Part shown: in pieces, positions 21,192 through 33,300 of the stretch
Layout of the letters: every line of letters begins with the position of its first letter
Position numbering within the stretch: position 1 is the first letter of the stretch
Origin: Crambe crambe
Lineage: Eukaryota > Porifera > Demospongiae > Poecilosclerida > Crambeidae
Assembly: GCA_963924555.1 (NCBI GenBank)
Contig: OZ004586.1
Coordinates: 5,972,501-6,036,500 of the forward strand
Reading direction: 5' to 3'
DNA: 64,000 bases
The notes under the pieces: model-generated
The model's database searches: none
Told to the model about the DNA's origin: nothing
Seen by the model: only the letters and a program-made list of their open reading frames with translations
Program-made: the position numbers and the translations under genes

Positions 21192-24100
21192 CTATCTGAG
21201 GTCTGACCTTTTTAGTTTAGTGGTGAGTGATGGTTCATTGAGGAGATGATGAGGGAGAAAGCTGGAGAGTTGTTGTTTGAGTTGGAAATAGTCCTCCATT
21301 TGACTGACCACTGAAGTGCTAAGGGATGTGAGGAACTTGGAGGAGGAGGGAAGGAAAGGAGAGAGTAGCTGGTCCTTTGAAAATGTGTTCACATGCACGG
21401 GGATGCACATCTGCATAATAACATATCGGTAGTTAGCTACTGATCTCACGGTGTCAAAAACACTGCACTTACTGGTATGGAGGTGTAGCATATGAGGAAT
21501 GCTGAGTCAGCTTTCAGTTGGCTTATAATGTAGTCACCTTCATAATGCTGAAAATATCAAATTGCGAATAAAAATAATAAATAGAATTAGTTCTCATAAA
21601 ATTAGCTTTTGTTTCATAAGCTAATTTTATGAGAACTAATTCTATTGAATTTTTATCATGTTAGCTGAGAAAAATAAGCAGAACAATAATACAATTTTTT
21701 ATTTCTGCATGTAATTAGATTGTTACAGTCAGTGATAAAATTACTTGTACTTTGGCTTATGTATCCAAGGCAGAGTCTACATTAACAGAACAGACTAAGC
21801 TGGTAAAAAGAATTTTAACCTAGCTTTCAAGTAACAAAAGTGTGCATGCCGAACCTATCTTCCACGTACAAATTTACCACTGTTAACCCTCAGCGCATGC
21901 ACAAGGGTTACAGAACTCACTTGGGAAAGGTTTTATTCTGGAAGGACAAGATTTCCAATGTACTACTATATAGCCTATACTCCATATAATGCACATTCTG
22001 TGCCGCTGACCATTACCTACTCTATAAGAAAGGCTTTAGGCTGCGTGAAACTACAAGGTGAGCTCGGACTGGTGTAGAGCAACAGCATGAATAAGCTGGG
22101 GTGTATTTAGTGACAAGTTTATGATGGCAACAAGTCTATGACGGTGTAGCTCATGACAAGCTTTATGCTATAGTCTTACCTGCATGCTTAATCACATCTT
22201 TGCAGTTCTCCAAGTACATGCAGGCACTGATGAGTGTATGTGGACTCACACAGCTAGCTAGCTCAGCAATGTGGAATGCACATGCCAATTTAAGATGATT
22301 CAAAATAATTATAATACCTCCTGCTCATCAATCTGCTCAATATCTGCAAACACATACAGAATTATATTGATACTAAGCACTCTCTAGTGTGCGCTGAGGG
22401 TTAGCACTTCAGTGCTTTTTATTAAAACATGTAGTTATGAACATCAATTTATTATAATACAGGAGGTATTGGCTATAGTTAACTTTCAGTTCTTACAATG
22501 ATTCTGTATCTACCTTTATTTTTCTGAGTAAATCATGGATGCAGCATATGTCCTTCCAAGTTTTCAGTGTAGCACGAATCTGGAAAGCAAGAGAGACACC
22601 TTTATGCACACATGTACACACACAAGATTATGTTCATAAGTATCAAACATTAGGAAAGGGTTTACATACGTTTGAACACAACTATTGTAGCTAGCTAGCT
22701 CACAGTAAAGTGTTTTTTATCATGATGATCCTTTTCCTTACATGATCATTACTGAGCTACTGCATCAAATATAATAATTATAGGAAAGATTTGAGCACAA
22801 TAAGATATGAGCACAACTAGCTTTAAAAGTTAACCTTTATTTTAAGCTTACCAGCTTTGGTCTCTACACAGGTGTGTGCCTTTCTTAGCACAAGCAATTG
22901 AGTCATCTTGTTCCTAATTCCAGCCAAAATGGTATAGGTACATAATGTACAGCCTAATAGTTGCTAAGAAGATTTAATTAATGGACCATCACCATATCTC
23001 CCACCAGTTCGTGGAACCAAAAGCAACGGAATCAACCACATTAGTTCATACGTCAGCCTGTTGTATAGTTTTTTTTAGAGTAGCCCATATTTTTTCTAGT
23101 CACATGAGGTTTCTTGTTATGCATAAATTCTAGTAGGTTTCTCTCCCAACTATTCAGTGCTGCATTCTTGGAAGCTTTGCAAGTTTTGTGCTATTGTGCA
23201 TAATCAGGGTCTATTGGAGTAATATAAAACATTCATGCTGCACTGGAATACTTGTCTTCTATATGATTGTCTAACACTAGTGGGTTTCTCTTGAGTGCTA
23301 CATTCTTGGAAGCTTTGCGAGTTCTACTGCCAACATTTTATCAGTACGTATGTGTGCATGAGTGGGGAGTCATGGAAACTCTTGCCTCAATGTGGAGGAC
23401 TATAAAGGTACGGTGCCCTTGCCTTGATGTGGTCATATGTATATGTGAGAGGTTTCAAGTTGAGGAAATATGAAGGTATTGATATTGGTCACTCAAGGAG
23501 GCATAAACATAGTTTCCTTGCCTTGATGTGGACAGAATAGATGGACAGGGTAGAGGTTTCAGCATTGTTCCCTTTTACCTTGATGTGGACAGGATAGATT
23601 GTTGATGTGGACAGAATAACATTGTTAGATAGAGGTTCAGGACAGGTATGTATTGACGACATAGGGAGGTCTCCACATTGTTCCTTTGTCTTGAAATGTT
23701 CTGTGGACAGGTACATGGTTATAGGTTTTAAGAAACCTCTTGCCTGATCTGGAGAGGAGGTGGTCACATGGGGTTAGTGTTTGTTAGTACTGGCTTTTTG
23801 GACTTCAAAGACTTCAGAAAATGGACAGCAACATAAAAAACAACACTTTCAGACAGAGCTTCTGACTTACAAAGTATATTCTTCCTAATATATTAACTAT
23901 ACATGGATCAAACAACCATGAAAATTATACATAGTATATGAAATACCAACTTATATTGTGTAATAATTGGTGTTAGCAATGCCTTCAATGGAGTGCTCAT
24001 TAGCAAACAATTGGGTCTTTTGCTAAGTAGCCAAGCTGCACCATACAGGAACACCAACATGCCAACTCTCGATTGTGCCAGGTAGTCGGTCATTAACCAA

Positions 24101-27100
24101 TGGGATGGCCAGGATGCTCATGGCGCTATGTTAATGTGCAAGCCACACCCTCCACTGCAGTAGGGAGGAGAAGAGTAGGAGATGCTGGTTAATTAAGTGT
24201 TTCTTCTAGCTAGGACTTCAATAGACAATAGACATGCCCCTATACCCACCTACCTACCTGTTGTAATCCTATAAGCATTAATCTGGCCAAGTCAAAGCTG
24301 TTCTCTAGTTTTGTGGCATTACACTGACATGCTCATTATGTTCAGCTGTTGTGTAATCTGGAGTAAGAGTACAGACACCCACAAATCAGACTAATGGACT
24401 TTATGTATTGCTATGGAAATAAGTTAATTGAGCACAGGTCAGTAGACTGCAGACAGTGAGAGAGCTTGACCTGTACCACCAGTACTGCAATCAATGACCA
24501 CCTTTATTGCCTATGGGTATCTTCCTGCATTTAATTTTGACAGTGAGAGAATAGAAAAGTCCACCCTTAGCACCAATATATAGGGAGTATAAAAATCTGA
24601 CTCACTGGTTCCTGCCCACCAATTATACAAGGAATATGAAATTAACTAACTCACTGGGACCAGCATCTGACAGTGAGAGAATAGAAAGTCCAGCCTCAAT
24701 GTCAGTGTAGCATAAGCTAATGCTACTTAGCCTGTGGATGAGAATTACTATCTTACTGCCCACCTACATCCACTGATAGTTAGTGAGGGAGTATGAAAAA
24801 CTGGCTCACTGGGAGCAAGTACTTTGCCTGTGGGTGGTAATTAGTGTCTGCCAGCCCACCTGATACTGGCGGACTATCTTCCGTTGCTATAGCTCCAGCA
24901 TTCCTCTAGGCTTCTATATACGAACATTGAATGCTCTACGTAGCTTGTGAAATATGTAAGAACTTCCGATGTTTGTACTTGTGCAGTGCTAGTGCACATA
25001 CAGTGATCTCACTTCCTAACATGGTAGGCTCGGAGAGTGATTCTCACAATAATGCTTGAGGCCATATTCAATGTAATGAATGATGTGATAGAAGTGAAGT
25101 GATACTGTGGTCATTGCTATTGATTTGCACCATTGAGCTCAAGAGTGATGTAATGTTGAGGCTATATCCAATGAATAATATGACAGACAAGTCTGAAGCG
25201 CTAGACAAGTCCGAAATTTAAGGGACACCTTTGATGCTAGTGAAGTAATTTTTTTTTGCACTCCATTATGGTATGAAGCATTTTTTCTTCAGGCAGCAAT
25301 AAGTACTCGAGTCAAAGGATTTTCTTCTGTAGAAACACAATATTATATGCATGTAACTATAATTTTTTTAAGCTATTGTATTGTACTGTTATTACTGCAA
25401 GTGAAGCAGGGGGTCGAATGAGGGGCTGCTACTGTTATATTGCACGTATGCTCTTCTGGTTCAGGTGACATCATTGCATAATGCTTTACATTTCCCAAGT
25501 AGTAGAGGTCCTACTTACGTACCCTCAGCCTAGCCTCGTCTCCCCCAGGCCCCCTTTTTAGTTATGATTGTGGAGGGCCTGGTACGTGAAGTCACGGGGG
25601 GATAGAACTGGGGTAGAACCGTCTAATTGGGTGTGGTCGTAGCTCTGATTCGTCATGGTGACGTATGCGATGGGAATGCGTTTCCTTGGACACACCCATG
25701 CTATGGGTTTCTATGGTTTTGCAATATTTTCGTGTACCAGGCCCTCCACGTCCTGGAGAGTTTGTACACTTATTGGTCAGATAAACTCGGTCTATCTGAA
25801 AGAATAACAAAACAAAACAAAACAAAACAAAACAATATCCACAGAGTGGTATCCATGCACGATTCAAATTGTACAACTCATACGTATCTGTATCTGTACA
25901 TATGCAGGTCCACACATGATTGCTGTGCGAGTTACCCAATCATGTGATGTGGGAAGTGACATTATTTGTAGCACGAAAATTTTCAGGATAAAGTAATAAT
26001 CTGGGGGGGGGGGGGAAGATAACACACATGATACATGTATGGGAACAATGCTAATAGGTGTTGGCACAACAGTACTCGCTGCTTCCATTGTCAGGAATTC
26101 AGCCTTTCTGGCTAAAGAAGTCCAGCATATAAGCTGTGGTTTGCATGTATGTATGTATGTGTACCTGTCTACGTAACTACCTGTCCATGAAACACATGTA
26201 GCTTGTAAGGTTGGCCAGACCTATCAAACCATATTAATGGGAAGCATTATTTTGTTTGTGGACTGCTTGAATCAGTCCTTGATTGCTACGAGATTCTTTG
26301 TAACATATACAACAGAGAAACCCTTATCCTCCAAGTTCGCTGCAAGGGGGAGAGCAGAATATCATTTTACAGAATCACCATTTTCATCTGATCCTTCATC
26401 AGAGAGTGCGATAGCGCTCTCTATGTAGGGATGACCTGTGACCCTTCATAGAACTAATATAAATTATCATCTGGGTTCAATTCAAAGGTATGGGCATGGG
26501 GCACATAATTACATGTGAGTTAGTATCTTGATGGAAGCTATATGCATTCCAACTATGGCATTGTACATAAACCTACCCTAGCTTAGTGAAGTTGTATTAG
26601 CTTCTCCTTTCCAATCATAGACACTTTAACCACCTGTCAACAGACTTAATGGACCATCGATTGTTTCTGAAAACATCCAACCATCAAAGAGAGCTGCTCA
26701 CCAATCATGCATAACCTGGTGCCACACTCACATCATGAATTCATCATTTCATACACAATTCTATTGTAGGTCCTTTTGATTGGTGAATTATTGGTGGGTG
26801 CACTTTGCCAACAAATGTATTCTTCCTTGCAAAACCTCAAGCATAGAATATGCCCACTCAAATCCATGTGAGTCCATGCCCAGGAGTAAAATTGAACATG
26901 CCCAGGAGCAGAACCTCAGACCCAAGCAAAATATGCCCTATACTACAACTTGGCAAAAACGAAACCAGTACTATATGCATGTGCTCCGTTCAAAGTTCAG
27001 ACTGTCAGTACTGTCACAGGTACAATGGCGAATTAAAGGTGCAGAGAAAACAAGCAGAACATGCCCAGGAGCAAAATTCCATGCCCAAAAGCAAAACTCC

Positions 27101-30100
27101 ATGCTCAAAAGCAAAACCTCCATGCCCAGGAGCAAAACCTCCATGGAGATAGTAGTCTGGGAAACACACTGCTGAGGTCAGCGAGATGCCCCCAGGGTAA
27201 TGTGGTCTCTTACCAGCTGTTGATAAGCAACTATGCATTCTAATTGAAGGTGGATAATGCCCTTGGCTTGAAGCAAACCACTATATGCTATTATGTAGTA
27301 CTGAAATAATGCATGATTGATTACTATGTAAGTGGATGTAGTAGGTGATTTTGTCCATATAATTATGCCTTTGGTAGTAATGCCATTTGGCTTGAAGTTG
27401 ATAGATAATCATGCAGTACTGCACAGATCTTCCTTTGATTACTATTACATTCAAACTACAGTATTGATAGTACTAGGCATGTCCATGCTGTAGAACATGT
27501 ACTGAGGACATTGATGGCCCATTTGCAACATCAAAGAGATTGAGGTTGTGTATGCAAAAACAAAACTTAATGCATATCCTGTCCTTATTAAATATCACAG
27601 AGTTCAAAGGCACATGTGTCTGGCTTTGGAGCTGATCTAGGTAAATAATAACGGGTTATCAAAGGATCACCAATGTTTACTAACCTAATTGCACTACAAG
27701 TCAGAGAGTCTTAAAAGTGGTATGGTTGTAGGGACTAAGATGACCTACTATTAATGGAATGATGTGTTCAAGATTGGAGTTTAGCAGTAGCTAGCAGAGG
27801 TCAGTATATTAATGACTACTTCTGTTTATGAATTAAAAGTTCAAAGAGCTAAACGTGTAACAGTAAATCAATGCATGGCTAGTGAACAAAAAAATTTAGC
27901 ACATCACTCTTTTTTATAACACTCTTTATTTATTAGATGATAGGTACGTATGCTTCTTCCTACCAGCTCTCTGTTTGGATGTTTCTTTTCTTGATACCTT
28001 ATACAGTAAACTTTTCACCCCACAAAAGACCTGGCCAACACTCACAGCTAGTTTAACAGTCCATTTCGAAACTTTTTCCATGATCACAGGTGTTATCATT
28101 ACAGGAAATCACAGTTAGTTATGTGTGATCACACTGTAAGACAGTTGTCTCTACGTGGTCTATATTTATATGGCAGATTTCACACCACTTTGACGGTAGC
28201 CTTAGATCTATATTAGTCTCACTAGCCGCCCAGTATGATGTATTTGCATTATCAGCATGGTCTTGGATGGTCCTGCAATGCGCAATTTGCTGACTGTGAA
28301 ACACAAGAGCTCTATCATCTATCTATGCAGAGTTTGACCAGACCTGCTGATAATGCAAATACATCATAGGAGTAAGGGGGGGGGGGGGGGGGGGGGGGCG
28401 TGTGACAGTCACACTGTGAACTCTATAGGGGCATGTGACAGTCACACTGTGAACTCTATAGGGGCATGTGACAGTCACACTGTGAACTCTATAGGGGTAT
28501 GTGACAGTCACACTGTGAACTCTATAGGGGCATGTGACAGTCACACTGTGAACTCTATAGGGACATGTGACAGTCACACTGTGAACTCTATAGGGGTATG
28601 TGACAGTCACACTGTGAACTCTATAGGGGCATGTGACAGTCACACTGTGAACTCTATAGGGGCATGTGACAGTCACACTCAACTGTATTATGAAGTCCAT
28701 GGGCATGTAGCAACTATGCCCGAACGTTTATAATGCAGTTGTCACATGAACTTTTTCAAGCAGGTGATTGAGACACACACATTTAATGCAAACATGTCGC
28801 CATGCATTGATTTCATAATGATAGATGCAAATAGGTTTTTATAACTTGCTGTGCAAAAGTTAGGTATTTTGGAAAAGAACTGACCAGTATGGGTGGCTGG
28901 TATGCTTGAGTGTAGAAGATGGACCACAGGAGGTACAGACCGGCCAACTTCTCACAAAGCTCTTCGAGGGGAGGACCTGAGGAGTGGGAGTGGTCTGAGG
29001 AAGGGGTGTGGCCATCTCTGGATGTAGAAGTGGTAGTGGTTGGGATGCCAGATTCCTGGGGTTCAGTTGAAGGGGGTGTGGCTGAGAGGGGTGTAGCAGT
29101 CAGCCATTCCATTCCGATGTTGTAGAGCTTGTCAATCAAGATCACCTAGAATTAAATGTAGCAGAATTCATAAAACTGCCCTAGCAGTCACCTGAGTTAT
29201 ATTAGCAGATTTGTACTCAATTTGCCCTGTGAAAACAGCGGGCCTGGGTATGAGGTATGAGGCTACAGGTCGTACTTATGCTATACCAGAGAACATGACA
29301 AATTACTGTGTAAGAGGACTACCTCCAGGGTTCTACTCACATTGGTCAGTCGGCCACCAATCAGCAATCACTCACTAATTTTGATGCTATAACCAATTTA
29401 TTCTGCACCTGGGTGTGGTCAAAGGAAAATGGCATTTTGTCCATCATTCAAAATTCTGTGTAGAATACTGCACCTTTATTATATAATTGAGGTGAATGCA
29501 GTGAGCTCAACACTGGGGAGTCAAATGGGATCTACAAATGAATTGTTAGGTCATTTGGTATATATCAGACCAATTTAAAGCAGTGATTTTGGATTTTAAG
29601 AAAAAGTTTACACCAGTCATATATTAGCCATGTAGCATGCACTATTGTCTCCCTACCAGTGACCGGCTGTTATAATCCACTCTGCAATGTATTGTACATT
29701 CTAACATTACAGTTTGTTTAATGTGACAACCTTGGTAAACCGAGTCCCCTACAATGCTTGCATTGCTTGCATTTCCCTACAATGCTTGAGAAGCAGCCAG
29801 TGACCACATAACCAGATTCCATTGATCCCAAGTGTGGTTAGGTTATTCCTGTGAACTGAGGCATGAGGACTCTAATTCATATCGAAACTGATGAAATAGT
29901 ATATCACCGGAAGGAAGTGTTTGTGTAAGGATTGTATCCTTATTTTGGGAGTTTGTCTTGGCAGTCCTTCTCATCTCATTACAAACTACATATGTAAGCT
30001 CTGTTTAACCTTTCATGCTTGACAATGTGCATACATATGCAGTCATATCTTCCCTCTGCTGGTTGCCATGTGAGGCTATAACTCACTCACGTATTCAGTG

Positions 30101-30353
30101 CTTCACTGTAGTTGTTCATTACAATAGTACACATGTACAGCCTTATTTTCTCCCTGACTGCCAGACAATCATTTTATGCAGTGCTTCCCATACAGCACTG
30201 TTATTCATTAGGGATATACATACTATAAAGCATGTGACTGTCATATCTTCCTTCTGAATGATACAGAGGTCATTTAATGCAGTACTTCACTGTAGGCGTT
30301 ATAATACACCTCAAGATCTATTTCCTGAGATGTTGATTTGTGTATTATATGGT

Positions 30354-30394
<41 letters not shown>

Positions 30395-33300
30395 CCAGGT
30401 ATAATATTCATAATACTTACTACCAGGTTGCTTGTTGAAGTATACTCTGAAGGAATGCAGACACAGAGTGTCCAGAACAAGGATGCTGAATGGTTCAGAT
30501 GTTTTTTTGTAATAGAGAACATGACTACAACCCTCCATTACTGTAGCTACAAGACATACTAAAACTCTCACTACATGTGTGGACTTCACAAGTTCAAGAT
30601 TTCCCAGCCACTGCCTCTTTCAAGAAAGAGGGACTCTTGTTCACAAGGTCTCCTCTGATCCGGTATGGATGCAAATGATGTCTGGAAATTAATAAAATAC
30701 TGCAGTACTATACACAGTATGGAGTTTAGAACAGCCGTTATATATAATATATAGGTGCACAATATTCCTATTCTAGGTCCAGAAGTATGATCATTTAAAT
30801 TACTGTAGCATAGGATTTACAATCAATGATGTAAATAAGCACTGGTTCTTGTAGGTAGGTACATAATTCCTGAACTAGCTGCTGCAGAGGGGGGAAGGTG
30901 AGGGAAGGGAGGGGAGGAGAGGGGGGAAGGTGAGGGGGGAAGGTGAGGGGGGAAGGTGAGGGAAGGGAGGGGAGGAGGGGAAAGGTGAGGGATGGGAGGG
31001 GAGGAGAGGGGAAGGTGAGGGAAGGGAGGGGAGGAGAGGGGAAGGTGAGGGAAGGGAGGGGAGGAGAGGGGGGAAGGTGAGGGAAGGGAGGGGAGGAGAG
31101 GGGGGAAGGTGAGGGAAGGGAGGGGAGGAGAGGGGGAAGGTGAGGGAAGGGAGGGGAGGGGAGGGGAAGGGAGGGAAGGTGAGGGGAAGAAAAAGGGATT
31201 GGGGGATTATTGGGGATGACTATTATAGGCTATAAAATGTGTGGTCTGACCTTATCCAATCAGATTTCAAAAGGAACCACAATCTCTGTTAAAGTGGCTG
31301 GAGCCTCTGTTTTATAGCACAAAACCACCAGATAATAACAGAGTATGCCCAGAAACCATGTAATGCAATACCACTAGGGTTAGTGGTATTTGATGAAATC
31401 TTATTAAGTGGTACATATTTTGAGTACTGTTCTGTGCATTAGAGGTATGGGCCTTTAGTGGTATTTGATGAAGTACTGTTCTGGGCCTTAATTAATGCAT
31501 TAGAGGTATGGGTGTCATTGTTGTTCTGGGTCTTAATTCATTAGAGGTCTGTTGATGATTAGGTGGGCTTATTTGTAATGTGCATTGGGGATCAGTGGTA
31601 TCGATGAAGTCTTCCTTTTAGCATTAGAGGTCTCTTGTTCTGTGCCTTAATGCACTAGAGGTCGGTTGTATTAGGTACATACAGTGGGCCTTAATGCAGT
31701 GGGTGTGCTGTTTTATTAGGTGCACGTGGGCCTTAATGCAGTGGGTGTGCTGTTTTATTAGGTGCACGTGGGCCTTAATGCAGTGGGTGCGCTGTTCTAT
31801 TCTATGTTATAGGTGGATATAGTGTGATACAAAAACCTGGGTTTTGGACTTTCTGGACTTCTGGTCACCTAGGGAGTTGAATGAGGGTATAATTTATGTA
31901 CATTCTTCTGGTTGCATCTACAATGACGTCATCAACTAAAGCTTCACTTGCTAGTATACATTACTCAGCATGATAAAATTCAGCTCTCATAGCTACAGGC
32001 TGTGGTCCAGGCCTCTGCTACTACTTCCAAATAAGGCAGTTCCAAATAAATCACTTGTTTAACAGATTTTTTCTCCTTTCTTATAGGCAGGCAGGACAAA
32101 ATAAACTTAAACTACCTCGGTATACTACGTATGCATCATGTTTATATGGTCATGCATTCTAGTATACAAAGAAACAGCAGTATACTGAGATTCTAGTATA
32201 CAAAGATAAACAGCAGTATACTGAGGATATACAAGTTTAAACTTATTTCAATTCTGTCAAAATAGGGCAGGGAAATCCGTTGAACAAGTAATTTATTTTG
32301 AACTGGCTAAGTAACGATCTCGGGTCTTCATTTCAGTCTTCATTTCAGTCTTCAAGCCCTGTTGCAAAGATTCTGCAAAACCCTGTACCTTGAACGTGTG
32401 GGTTCCATGCATGGTTTACACAACTGCATGATCAGCTGCTGCTGCAGTTGTTTACACAATTAATTGCCCTTATGGACAACTATTGTCAGATACAGATTGG
32501 TCACTACCTATTAATTAATCATTCTGATATTTATAATTGGTGCAAGCATGAGCGAGCCCTACACTAGTCAGTCGGCCACTTGAGCCCCATTTGAGCCCCA
32601 TATAAATATGTGTGTTTCTATCATCATACGTCCAAATAAATGCACGCACAATAAATCTACAATTCATGCATGTGCAGGGCTATATTTAATGAAATGTACA
32701 GCTGCAAAGGTGAAGAGAGCGTGAAAGGGCTCGTCGAGCAGCAAAAAAAACTGAGGAACGTGTCTTTCGTCTGAGAAGATGACACGAACAGGATCATTAA
32801 GCTCGACGTGAAGAGAGAAGGGATCCAGAAGCTACAGAAGCCAGACTACATAGAATGTCTGCCAGGTATCGACAGAGGTGTGAGGCAGAATCTCCAAAGA
32901 GCAGACTACAGCAAATGTCTGCCAGGGGAAATGTACACGTCATGCTTGCCCCCACACAATGGTATGCATTCCTCTAGTTACAGTACATGATTATCCATAA
33001 GGAATGAGAAATAGGTAGTGGCTTACAAGGACCAGATCCTCTCATGTCTGTAGGACAAGTATACCAACTTGCAATGGACAGTATAGGATTAGGTCCTTGC
33101 AAGCCACCATCCTGAAATCTACAGTAGTGGTTGTAACAGATTAATTGCTAGCAGATACTAACAGGCTGCATTTGTATTAATCTAATAAAAACTCTATGCA
33201 AATTGAATTACATGCATACTTTGTGGTTATAAAGTGGGAGAGGAAATACTGATATACTACATTTTGTTGTTAAAATAATGCACTTGTACATATGAAATTA

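Larger units (their letters stand above)
22580..28884. other. 6.3-kb SNAPC1 intron, repeat-filled
   Basis: Holds degenerate duplications at 23150-23320 (attcttggaagctttgc twice) and 23400-23760 (ccttgatgtggacag several times), a loosely repeated block of about 130 bp at 24460-24860 (gacagtgagagaatagaaa), an (acaaa)n tract at 25808-25833, an inverted-repeat element at 25571-25748, a degenerate array at 26875-27145 and the 33-bp array at 28.4 kb. No nested gene could be supported. Confidence 0.6.

Noticed and set aside
25592..25947. Pair of overlapping frames on opposite strands
   Set aside because: They cover the 178-bp inverted-repeat element and an (acaaa)n tract; no homology recognised.
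26780..27243. Overlapping frames rich in MPRSK / HAQEQN words
   Set aside because: Three phases of a degenerate short tandem repeat; inside a SNAPC1 intron.
28323..28733. Long open frames on both strands encoding 11-residue repeats
   Set aside because: They follow from a stop-free 33-bp tandem unit; no start context, splice sites or homology.
30274..30589. Frames with RERERE or SLSLSL runs
   Set aside because: Translation of a (TC)n microsatellite; the same applies to 38256-38535.
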